Both the position numbers and the translations under genes were made by a program. Below the pieces are notes generated by a model, which saw nothing but the letters and a program-made list of their open reading frames with translations, ran no database searches and was not told the origin of the DNA. Shown one piece after another: positions 1 to 6,785 of a DNA stretch of 7,587 bases. Location of the stretch: assembly GCA_002724775.1 (NCBI GenBank), contig PBPR01000038.1, forward strand, positions 34,230 to 41,816. The letters are read 5' to 3'. The stretch is from Methanobacteriota archaeon. GTDB taxonomy: Archaea; Thermoplasmatota; Poseidoniia; MGIII; CG-Epi1. The first letter of the stretch is position 1. Each line of letters starts with the position of its first letter.

Positions 1-833
1 TGTCCTTTTTTCATATAATCAAACCATTCATCTTTATAGAAAAATGTACTTTCTTCATGTACTTCTCCGAAAAATAGCCAATTTCTTCCAGTTGCTCCTG
101 TGCTAACTCGCTCTTCCATAAATGCTCTAAATGGAGCAATACCCGTTCCAGGGCCAACCATGATAATATCTTTGCTTCCATCCTGGGGTATCACGAAATC
201 TCTGGTAGGTTGGATGTAAATCGGGACTTCGGTCTTGTTTACCTCTATGTCTCTTGCTAAGTCACCTGTAGCTAATCCATATCTATCTCTTTCGAAATTA
301 TTATATTTTACGATTGCGACTGTAAGATGTATTTCACCTAAATGAGCCTTTGGTGATGAGCTTATTGAATATAAACGTGGAGCAATGGGAGATAATGTAT
401 CAACGAATTCTTGTGGAGAAATTTTTACCTGGTATTCATTCATTATGTCGATATAATCACGAACAAATAGGTATTTTTCCAGTTCTTCAGCGTCATCCAG
501 TATAGCTTTTAATTCCCTTTTAGGTTTACCTTTACCCAATTTATCATGTACCATTGTGAGGAACTTTTTCCCTGCACGGTGAATTACAAATCTATGTGTT
601 AATGCGTTTTCTAAAGTGGTTTCTTCAACATCGCCAGTTGATACCAAATCGTTTCGTTTAGCTCTAAGCTTGACTATTGTATCTTTAACCAACCTTTCAT
701 TGTTTTTTGGATAAAGTCCCATGGCATCTCCTGATTTATATCTGATACCACTTCCTTTGATTGAGAATACGTAATGATTTGTTTCTTTACCTGACCCCTC
801 AGAGATAGTGTATGCTTCCACTACCTTTGCCAT
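1..833 (-). CDS. FAD/NADPH reductase, CysJ / P450-reductase type, lacking a flavodoxin domain (3' end beyond window)
   Basis: This is a flavoprotein of the ferredoxin-NADP+ reductase superfamily that would move electrons from NADPH through FAD to a partner such as a sulfite reductase, flavodoxin or ferredoxin. The 277 residues in the window begin directly with the FAD-binding beta-barrel (YKSGDAMGLYP at 32-42). A helical connecting segment (about 70-145) follows, then the FAD motif RLYSISSSP (153-161), GLATGDLA (186-193, at the FAD pyrophosphate-binding position) and the NADP site GPGTGIAPFRAF (227-238), followed by NWLFFGE (251-257). The connecting segment marks the CysJ/cytochrome P450 reductase branch rather than plant-type FNR. 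The chosen ATG is supported by alignment of the barrel; an in-frame TAG, which is the L15e stop, lies 14 codons upstream, so no flavodoxin domain can precede it in this gene. The C-terminal NADP-binding end is off the left edge. It lies 39 bases after L15e without an evident promoter, so cotranscription is likely. The electron acceptor cannot be deduced. Confidence 0.88.
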   Translation of the reverse strand, partial: MAKVVEAYTISEGSGKETNHYVFSIKGSGIRYKSGDAMGLYPKNNERLVKDTIVKLRAKRNDLVSTGDVEETTLENALTHRFVIHRAGKKFLTMVHDKLGKGKPKRELKAILDDAEELEKYLFVRDYIDIMNEYQVKISPQEFVDTLSPIAPRLYSISSSPKAHLGEIHLTVAIVKYNNFERDRYGLATGDLARDIEVNKTEVPIYIQPTRDFVIPQDGSKDIIMVGPGTGIAPFRAFMEERVSTGATGRNWLFFGEVHEESTFFYKDEWFDYMKKG

Positions 834-872
834 GTATGGATTCTTTCGATTGTATTCTATGTTATCAATCCT

Positions 873-1493
873 CTAAGTTTTCTTTGGTGGATGAGGTGTT
901 CTGCTTTGTTTATGCTTAACCATATGCTTTCTCTTGCTTGGTCTTAGTTTTTCAGCACCCTTACCTTTGTTTAGTAATCCTCTAGATTTCTTTCCTGCAG
1001 AGGTTAAAGCTCTGTGAACACGACCTTTGTGTGCTCTGTTACAAATCCAATTTATTTTTGAATCGGACATAATTACTGGATGATTTGGATCTACGAGTAT
1101 TATTTCGTACCACTTGTATCTTCCATCCTCGGCAACCCAATACGAATTTAATATTTCTAAGTTAGGATATTTTTTTGAGGTTCTTTCTTCAGCAATCATT
1201 TGCAAGTTTTTTCCTACAGTAATTTTGGAAATACCAGCTCTTTTTGCTCTTCTACCAGACGTAATAGCATGTTTTCTCATTCCCCCTCTTCGTATTCTTG
1301 TCCTCACTAGAACATATCCTTGTTTAGCCTTGTATCCTAAACTGCGAGCACGGTCTATTCTTGTGGGCCTCTCTATCTTAGTCGAAGCATCTTCTCTTCT
1401 GTATGAAATTAGTCGTTGTTTTTGAAGAGCCTTCAAATTATCAGATGGAACTTTCCATTGATCTCTAACGTAGCTGTATACTGATTTACTCAT
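873..1493 (-). CDS. rpl15e: 50S ribosomal protein L15e
   Basis: This is a structural protein of the large ribosomal subunit, in a family found in archaea and eukaryotes but not bacteria. With the start at 1493 it has 206 residues, close to the usual archaeal length of about 195. Recognisable family blocks are [20 protein letters not shown] (41-60), the basic RTRIRRGG (64-71), [14 protein letters not shown] (107-120), [16 protein letters not shown] (126-141), [18 protein letters not shown] (155-172) and a Lys/Arg-rich tail. The reading frame stays open to an ATG at 1583, but those extra 30 residues match nothing in the family. The ATG at 1493 has a Shine-Dalgarno-like GTGAGGA seven bases upstream (1501-1507), and choosing it leaves room for a divergent promoter region. 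The CysJ-like reductase gene follows on the same strand. Confidence 0.96.
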   Translation of the reverse strand: MSKSVYSYVRDQWKVPSDNLKALQKQRLISYRREDASTKIERPTRIDRARSLGYKAKQGYVLVRTRIRRGGMRKHAITSGRRAKRAGISKITVGKNLQMIAEERTSKKYPNLEILNSYWVAEDGRYKWYEIILVDPNHPVIMSDSKINWICNRAHKGRVHRALTSAGKKSRGLLNKGKGAEKLRPSKRKHMVKHKQSRTPHPPKKT

Positions 1494-1586
1494 TCGCGAT
1501 TCCTCACTTTCGGGTTCAGCTATTGCCACATTCCCGATATTTGACTTTAAAGAGACTTCCTTATAAAGCTTGATATATGACATACT
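1494..1586. promoter_or_regulatory. Divergent promoter region between L15e and the lipid kinase
   Basis: The 93 bases between the two outward-facing genes hold two near-symmetric AT motifs. CTTTAAAG (1545-1552) is a perfect palindrome, and CTTATAAAG (1560-1568) contains the palindrome TTATAA. Either could act as a TATA box in both directions. For the plus-strand lipid kinase, the 1560-1568 box lies about 22 bases before its ATG, implying a leaderless mRNA, whereas 1545-1552 would give a leader of about 12 bases. For L15e the boxes predict leaders of roughly 30 or 45 bases, consistent with its visible Shine-Dalgarno site. The motif positions are seen; the transcription starts are inferred from the usual archaeal spacing of about 25 bases. 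Confidence 0.55.
1501..1507 (-). promoter_or_regulatory. Ribosome binding site deciding the L15e start
   Basis: Read on the minus strand this is GTGAGGA, a partial match to the archaeal anti-Shine-Dalgarno complement (AGGAGGTGA). It ends seven bases before the ATG at 1493. No comparable site precedes the alternative upstream ATG at 1583, which favours the shorter L15e. Confidence 0.6.
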
Positions 1587-2624
1587 ATGAGTAGCAATCT
1601 GGAAAAACTAGATTTAGTTCCTCCCGATAAAGTGAAAGGATTTTTTGGTTCGTATTATCCACCTCCAGAACTCGCTTCTCATTTCATTAATAACAAACTA
1701 GAGGAAATATACTCTGTTAAAAGAGTTCATATAATTGTAAACCCTTTTGCTGGCAAAAAAAATGGCAATAAGATAGCTAATCTTATAAGTCAAGAATTAC
1801 AAGAATTAAAGATAGACAGTATAACGTATACAACAGAATATGCTAACCATGCTGAAAAAATAGTTTCAGATATTTCTTTTGAAACTGGTGACTCTTTAAT
1901 GTCTGTTGGTGGAGACGGAACTATCTCGGAGATTATCACAGGTCTCTTGAAACGGAAAGATTCTTCATCTGATAGCGTTCCACTTTCTATAGTTCCTTCA
2001 GGTTCTGGTAATAGTCAGGCTAATGATATGGAAGTGGCCGATTATCTTGATGCAATGCAGAGAATGACTGTTGGAAACTTGCGTAAGATGGATGTCGGCA
2101 AAGTAACATTTATGGTTGATGGAAAAGAGCAAATTAGATATTCTCATAATCTTGTTGGATGGGGTCTCGGGGTTGATGCAAACATACTTGCCGAGAAAAT
2201 GAGATTTTTGGGCCCTATAAGATACGATTTAGGATCTTTAATGAGTATAATTAGGGGAAAAGTGAGGAAAGCTAAATGCTACATTGATGGGCATCTCATT
2301 GATTCTTCTTTTATTTTACTTTTAATACAGAATACTAAAACAGGTGGGGACCGTTTAACTTTAGCTCCTATGGCACATGTTGATGACGGTAAAATGGATC
2401 TCGGTATAATATATCATATTAGCAGATTTCAGGTTTTGAAGCTTTTTAATCAGCTTAAAGCTTCAGGTTCTCATGTGTGGAATCCAAACGTTGAATACTA
2501 CAGGTTTAAAAATTTAGTTATCGAAACAGATGAACCAACTGCCATTAATGTCGACGGTGAAAATTTAGGGACTACACCATTGGAAGTGAATGTTGTACCT
2601 TCAGCCATAAAAGTTTTCCATTGA
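1587..2624 (+). CDS. Lipid kinase of the diacylglycerol / sphingosine (LCB5-YegS) kinase superfamily
   Basis: This is a predicted ATP-dependent kinase that phosphorylates a hydroxyl of a membrane lipid or lipid precursor; the actual substrate in this archaeon is unknown. It has 345 residues. The catalytic domain starts near 45 with [13 protein letters not shown] (48-60), then [11 protein letters not shown] (106-116), the nucleotide-binding signature of the family, and PSGSGN (137-142). The second domain carries [20 protein letters not shown], a [10 protein letters not shown] stretch and a terminal INVDGE (320-325) in the usual C-terminal beta-sandwich position. GSGN in place of the bacterial DgkB-type GTGN, and the WG...LG-IR-LG pattern, resemble sphingosine kinases. 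About 44 residues precede the domain. The promoter position and the absence of a Shine-Dalgarno site suit translation from this ATG on a leaderless or short-leader mRNA. It is divergent from L15e and is followed by pyrE after 41 bases. Confidence 0.9.
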   Translation: MSSNLEKLDLVPPDKVKGFFGSYYPPPELASHFINNKLEEIYSVKRVHIIVNPFAGKKNGNKIANLISQELQELKIDSITYTTEYANHAEKIVSDISFETGDSLMSVGGDGTISEIITGLLKRKDSSSDSVPLSIVPSGSGNSQANDMEVADYLDAMQRMTVGNLRKMDVGKVTFMVDGKEQIRYSHNLVGWGLGVDANILAEKMRFLGPIRYDLGSLMSIIRGKVRKAKCYIDGHLIDSSFILLLIQNTKTGGDRLTLAPMAHVDDGKMDLGIIYHISRFQVLKLFNQLKASGSHVWNPNVEYYRFKNLVIETDEPTAINVDGENLGTTPLEVNVVPSAIKVFH

Positions 2625-2665
2625 GCGAAATATATTTTTAGTAAGTTCTTTAGTGTAACCATCTT
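2625..2665 (+). promoter_or_regulatory. pyrE operon promoter with overlapping T-run
   Basis: This 41-base gap contains TATATTTT (2631-2638), centred about 31 bases before the pyrE ATG, which predicts a leader of only a few bases; no Shine-Dalgarno sequence is present before pyrE. The same element ends in a run of five T (2635-2639) that could also serve as a weak poly-U terminator for the lipid kinase gene. Both roles are inferred from position and composition. Confidence 0.55.
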
Positions 2666-3187
2666 ATGTCATCTAAACTAATTTTGAGGCAAAAATTAAT
2701 TGAGTGTAAAGCGCTCCAGTTTGGTGATTTTACACTGACCTCAGGTAAGAAATCGAATTACTATGTTAATATGAAATTAGCTTCTACTAATCCTGAGGTA
2801 CTGAAATTAATTGCTGTTGAGTTTTCAAAATTAATTCCTTCCAATACTGAATTTATATCAGGTATGGAACTCGGGGCAGTTCCTCTAGCTGTTGCTTTAT
2901 CTCTTGAAACTGGTCTACCTTATACAATGATAAGGAAAGGAGATCGTAAACACGGTACAGGCTCTAGACTTGAAGGTCCAACTAAAGGAAAAACTGTACT
3001 AGTTGATGATGTTGCTACCACCGGAGGTTCGAATATTGAATCTCTTAGTGTTTTGTTAGATGAAGGAATAGATGTTTGTAAAATTATAGTTGTAGTCGAT
3101 AGGGAGGAAGGCGCAGCTCAAAAAATAAAAGGTTATGATATTCCTTTTGAAAGTTTAATTTCAGCTTCTGAATTGAGTGAAAAATGA
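2666..3187 (+). CDS. pyrE: Orotate phosphoribosyltransferase
   Basis: This enzyme transfers phosphoribose from PRPP to orotate to form orotidine 5'-phosphate, the penultimate step of UMP synthesis, in the cytoplasm. The 173-residue length is normal for short archaeal PyrE. The N-terminal TSGKKSNYYVN (25-35) is the orotate-binding region, GMELGAVPLA (66-75) is the conserved mid-domain loop, and VLVDDVATTGGS (111-122) is the PRPP-binding signature of type I phosphoribosyltransferases. The flexible catalytic loop reads IRKGDRKHGTG (89-99). Compared with the bacterial pattern RKEAKDH, the second lysine position is arginine (R94), while the first lysine (K91) and the histidine (H96) are kept. The terminal TGA overlaps the purD ATG (ATGA), so translation of the two is probably coupled. 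It is the first gene of the four-gene operon. Confidence 0.96.
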   Translation: MSSKLILRQKLIECKALQFGDFTLTSGKKSNYYVNMKLASTNPEVLKLIAVEFSKLIPSNTEFISGMELGAVPLAVALSLETGLPYTMIRKGDRKHGTGSRLEGPTKGKTVLVDDVATTGGSNIESLSVLLDEGIDVCKIIVVVDREEGAAQKIKGYDIPFESLISASELSEK

Positions 3188-4494
3188 ATTTCCTTGTAAT
3201 AGGCAGTGGAGCCAGAGAACATATTATTGCACAAAGGTTAGTTGATTCTGGAGTTAGTGTATTCTCAGTCATTACTAACCGTAATCCCGGATTAATTGAA
3301 CTGTCAAAAGAATTTTTGTTCATTCAAAATTATAGGAAGAATTTAAAGGAAATAGTTTCTTTTTCACAGGTCAATGACATTGCTTGTGCAGTAATAGGTC
3401 CTGAAGATCCTCTTGCTCTGGGTTTATCTGATATTCTTTTGAAGAAGGGAATTCCCGTTGTCGGCCCCACTCAACAGCTTGCTCAAATCGAAACCAGTAA
3501 AGGCTTTACAAGAGATTTGTTGTCTGCCAACAATTTGGATGTCTCTCCTAGATATAAGAGGTTTAATTCTATGAATGGCGTTAAAGAATTTATTTCTGAA
3601 TTATCTGGAGAATATGTTGTCAAATATGATGGATTAATGGGAGGCAAAGGTGTTAAGGTTTCAGGCGAACACTTAATGAGCATTGACGATGGAGTCTCAT
3701 ACTGCAGTGAACTGATTAAGATTGGTGGTACTTTCGTTATTGAAGAAAAATTGCATGGCGAAGAATTTTCTTTGATGAGTTTCTGCGACGGCAGTAGTGT
3801 TGAGCATATGCCTGCAGTTCAGGATCACAAAAGAGCGTATGAAGGCGACATTGGCCCAAATACAGGGGGAATGGGGAGCTACACAGATTCTAACCATTCA
3901 TTACCCTTTTTGAACGACAATGATTTGAACCAAGCAAGAGAGATTAACGAAAATGTTTCATCTGCACTGAAAAATGAATATGAAACAGGTTACAAAGGAA
4001 TTTTGTATGGTGGTTTTATGGCCACATCTAACGGTGTTAAGCTAATAGAGTATAATGCAAGGTTTGGAGACCCGGAAGCGATGAATTTACTGACGTTGTT
4101 AGACACAGATTTTGCATCAGTATGTATGGGCATTGTCGAAGGTTGTCTTGATAGTGTTAAATTTAGATCTGAAGCTTCTGTTTGTAAGTACATCGTACCC
4201 AAAGGATATGGTACTAAACCCGCAAAAGATGCTACAATAGTTGTAAATGATTCTTACAGAGACTATTCTGATTTATATTACGCGGCAGTTAATCTAGAAG
4301 AAACTGGAGAAATAACTACAACAAGTTCTCGAGCTGCAGCTATTATCAGTACTGGCAGCAACATTACTGAGGCTGAAGAAAATTGTGAAAGTGGAATCTC
4401 GTACATCTCAGGAAACAACATATTTGTTAGACACGATATTGCTAAGCCCTATCTTATTCAAAAGAGAATAGATAACATGGAGAAATTAAGATGA
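3184..4494 (+). CDS. purD: Phosphoribosylamine-glycine ligase (GAR synthetase)
   Basis: This ATP-grasp enzyme joins glycine to 5-phosphoribosylamine, the second step of de novo purine synthesis. The 436 residues match the full family length. Visible motifs, in order, are the N-domain GSGAREH (7-13), GPEDPLALG (72-80), VVGPT (92-96), the ATP-grasp loop KYDGLMGGKGV (147-157), EEKLHGEEFSLM (187-198), the signature block QDHKRAYEGDIGPNTGGMG (213-231) and the metal-binding EYNARFGDPE (289-298). A C-terminal domain follows (about 330-436). KYDG and LMGGKG are slight variants of the common KADG and LAAGKG, as often seen in archaea. The start overlaps the pyrE stop in ATGA, with a weak GAGTGA a few bases upstream. 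The end overlaps the next gene in the same way. The pairing with pyrE puts pyrimidine and purine synthesis on one transcript. Confidence 0.97.
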   Translation: MNFLVIGSGAREHIIAQRLVDSGVSVFSVITNRNPGLIELSKEFLFIQNYRKNLKEIVSFSQVNDIACAVIGPEDPLALGLSDILLKKGIPVVGPTQQLAQIETSKGFTRDLLSANNLDVSPRYKRFNSMNGVKEFISELSGEYVVKYDGLMGGKGVKVSGEHLMSIDDGVSYCSELIKIGGTFVIEEKLHGEEFSLMSFCDGSSVEHMPAVQDHKRAYEGDIGPNTGGMGSYTDSNHSLPFLNDNDLNQAREINENVSSALKNEYETGYKGILYGGFMATSNGVKLIEYNARFGDPEAMNLLTLLDTDFASVCMGIVEGCLDSVKFRSEASVCKYIVPKGYGTKPAKDATIVVNDSYRDYSDLYYAAVNLEETGEITTTSSRAAAIISTGSNITEAEENCESGISYISGNNIFVRHDIAKPYLIQKRIDNMEKLR

Positions 4495-5414
4495 GTATTC
4501 TAATAGATTTTACTTTACTTTGCATAGGTTTCTATTTGCTTACCAAAGGTGCAGATTATTTTATTGATAATTCGGCTTCTTTTGCTGAGGAGAAAGGTAT
4601 ATCTCCGCATGTAGCAGGTGTTACTATTGTCGCCTTTGGGACGAGCTTACCAGAACTATTAGTTTCCATTATTTCATCTTTTCAGAATTATAATGATTTG
4701 GCATTAGGTAGTATCGTTGGTTCTAATATTTCCAATATCGGTTTAGTGTTAGCAGTATCCACATTTATATTTTATTACGCTCTGAATACTAATATTGTTC
4801 CAGATAAAGATGCAAACAGTGATAGTTATGTCATGCTTCTTGCAGTTATTTTGCTGTTATTCTTTTCTACGGATAATAATATTTCCTCAGTAGAAGGGTT
4901 TATGTTTTTCGTTTTGTATCTTTTATACATATATTGGCTTTATATTAGAACAAAGGATATTTCTGTAACTGAAGAGATGGATGAAAAAACATCATTTACA
5001 TTGCTATTGGGAGGATTAGTGGGGCTATTGTTGGGAGCTCATATCACAGTTGATTCTGCAGTTTCAATTGCCGATTACGTGGGAGTTCCTGAAATCGTAG
5101 TCGGACTAACTGTTGTTGCTGTAGGAACTAGTTTACCAGAATTAGCAGGAACCGTTTCTGCTGCAAAAATGGGACATAAGGAGATTGCAGTTGGCAATGT
5201 TATTGGTTCTAATATAGCAAATATACTTTTAGTGATGGGAGTTTTAGCCATGATTAACCCTGTGACTGTAGAACAATTTGTTGTAGAGCGTACATTGCCA
5301 TTGTTAATCCTTTTAACTATGGCAACTTTCTTTATGATAAGAATTCCTCTAACAAGACTGGGAGGCTCTATTTTGTTCACATTCTTTTTGCTTTTTATTT
5401 ATCAGCTAATATAG
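4491..5414 (+). CDS. Sodium/calcium exchanger family (CaCA) antiporter
   Basis: This is an integral membrane cation exchanger, probably extruding Ca2+ in exchange for Na+ (YrbG/NCX_Mj type). It has 307 residues and about ten hydrophobic segments built from two inverted halves. The first alpha repeat has AFGTSLPEL (48-56) and GSIVGSNISN (73-82). The second has AVGTSLPEL (210-218) and GNVIGSNIAN (235-244). The two repeat glutamates that bind the transported ion (E55, E217) and nearby serines (S52, S214) are present. The fourth-site residues are both asparagine (N82, N244); as I recall, NCX_Mj has Asp at the second, so ion selectivity should not be assumed. A short acidic loop (EEMDE, 161-165) separates the halves. 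The ATG overlaps the purD stop (ATGA), and GGAG at 4479-4482 gives a good ribosome binding site eight bases upstream. The stop abuts the nnr start. Confidence 0.95.
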   Translation: MSILIDFTLLCIGFYLLTKGADYFIDNSASFAEEKGISPHVAGVTIVAFGTSLPELLVSIISSFQNYNDLALGSIVGSNISNIGLVLAVSTFIFYYALNTNIVPDKDANSDSYVMLLAVILLLFFSTDNNISSVEGFMFFVLYLLYIYWLYIRTKDISVTEEMDEKTSFTLLLGGLVGLLLGAHITVDSAVSIADYVGVPEIVVGLTVVAVGTSLPELAGTVSAAKMGHKEIAVGNVIGSNIANILLVMGVLAMINPVTVEQFVVERTLPLLILLTMATFFMIRIPLTRLGGSILFTFFLLFIYQLI

Positions 5415-6785
5415 ATGAGAGACATAAAAGAATTTCAGATTTTAGACATAAACGCAGTTCATTTTGGAATCGATCTTTTTGATTTGATGCTCGAAGCTGG
5501 AAACCGATTGGGTGATTATATTCTTAAAGAGCACAATAATACCGACTTGTTCATATTTGTCTGTGGTAAAGGTAATAATGCGGGAGATGGTTTTGTTGCT
5601 GCATCCAAACTACACAAGAGGGGCGAGAACGTCATTGTTATTAGAGCAGAAAAAAATCTTAAAAATCTTTCAAGTGAAGCCCTAAAATTATACGAGGGAA
5701 TTTTTGAAGAACTGGATTTCCTTGATAATGTAAAAGATAAATCTGTACTAGTGATCGACTGTTTATTTGGTTCCGGGATTAAAGGAAAACCTAGAGACCC
5801 TTATGATATTTTGATTTCAAAAATAAATAAATTTAAAAATATTTTGTCTGTTGATGTTCCGTCTGGTTTTATGACTGGTACATCAGTACTTCCATCTCAA
5901 ACAGTAACATTCCATGATACTAAAATTGGAATGAACGAGAATAATTGCGGAAAAATTGTAAAAATAGATATTGGAATTAAACCTCAAATTGATGAAAAAT
6001 GTGGGCCTGGAGAATTGTTGTTGTTTCCCAAGCTGGTTTCTGGTAGACATAAAGGTGAAAACGGAAAGGTAGCTATTGTTGGAGGCGGGGAATTCGCTGG
6101 AGCTCCTTCTTTTGCGGGACTTGCATCATATCGGGTTGGTGTTGATTTAGTTCATTTATTTGTTCCTTCTGTTAGTTATCCTCAGGTGTCTAGTTTTGCG
6201 CCTGAATTATTAGTTCATGAAATTAATAGTAATGTAATAACTAGTGATATCATTCCACAATTAAAATCTTATAATTTTGACTGTGTGGTTGTCGGTCCAG
6301 GAATGGGTAAAAGCAAACATTCTTTAAATGCAGTCCAGGAAATAATAAATAATTTCAATAATGTAGTTATAGATGCAGACGCAATAGGAAGTTACGATCT
6401 TAACGGCAATAATATTCTTTTTACACCTCATGCAGGAGAATTGAAGCGTTTAGGATTAAAACCAAATAGAGAGAGTCTAATTAGTTATGCAAATTCTAAC
6501 AATGTAACTATTCTACTCAAAGGTGAAATTGACATGATATCTAATGGATTATTTTACAAAGAAAATTTTACAGGCCATCCACGAATGGCTGTTGGCGGAA
6601 CTGGCGATATGCTTGCAGGTATGTGTGGTGGTCTAATAGCTAGAGGATTACTTCCGTTTGAGGCAGCAAGGCTAAGCACATATGTAATTGGATTAGCAGG
6701 AGAAAAATGTTTTAGAGATAATGGCCCTGGTTTCCTACCATCTGATTTAGGCTTATCGATTTCTCAAATTTTAGGTGAAATTTAA
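5415..6785 (+). CDS. nnr: Bifunctional NAD(P)H-hydrate repair enzyme (epimerase + ADP/ATP-dependent dehydratase)
   Basis: This enzyme repairs damaged, hydrated NADH and NADPH. The N-terminal YjeF domain epimerises the R and S hydrates, and the C-terminal ribokinase-like domain dehydrates the S form using ADP or ATP. The 456-residue length is slightly short for the fusion, usually about 480-510. Epimerase motifs are GKGNNAGDGF (51-60), DCLFGSGIKG (115-124) and DVPSG (147-151). Dehydratase motifs are HKGENGKVAIVGGG (212-225), VGPGMG (293-298), VIDADA (318-323), TPHAGE (337-342) and VGGTGDMLAG (393-402), the last being the nucleotide and catalytic-Asp loop. ATG follows the preceding TAG with no gap and no Shine-Dalgarno site, so translation probably depends on re-initiation. 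The stop overlaps that of the convergent surface protein gene. Confidence 0.96.
   Translation: MRDIKEFQILDINAVHFGIDLFDLMLEAGNRLGDYILKEHNNTDLFIFVCGKGNNAGDGFVAASKLHKRGENVIVIRAEKNLKNLSSEALKLYEGIFEELDFLDNVKDKSVLVIDCLFGSGIKGKPRDPYDILISKINKFKNILSVDVPSGFMTGTSVLPSQTVTFHDTKIGMNENNCGKIVKIDIGIKPQIDEKCGPGELLLFPKLVSGRHKGENGKVAIVGGGEFAGAPSFAGLASYRVGVDLVHLFVPSVSYPQVSSFAPELLVHEINSNVITSDIIPQLKSYNFDCVVVGPGMGKSKHSLNAVQEIINNFNNVVIDADAIGSYDLNGNNILFTPHAGELKRLGLKPNRESLISYANSNNVTILLKGEIDMISNGLFYKENFTGHPRMAVGGTGDMLAGMCGGLIARGLLPFEAARLSTYVIGLAGEKCFRDNGPGFLPSDLGLSISQILGEI

Noticed and set aside
834..872. Possible separate promoter for the reductase gene between it and L15e
   Set aside because: The 39 bases contain only a weak AT-rich stretch (GATAACATA on the minus strand) at a plausible distance, and there is no poly-T terminator after L15e; cotranscription is the simpler reading.
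1114..1425. Plus-strand open frame of 103 codons opposite L15e
   Set aside because: It lies entirely antisense to a well-conserved ribosomal protein gene and has no recognisable motif; a shadow frame.
3084..4202. Several minus-strand frames of 66-79 codons opposite pyrE and purD
   Set aside because: They are short, have no motifs, and all lie within conserved coding sequence on the other strand.
5075..5380. Minus-strand open frame of 101 codons opposite the cation exchanger
   Set aside because: It mirrors the repeat-rich alpha-2 region of the exchanger on the other strand and has no start context or family signature.
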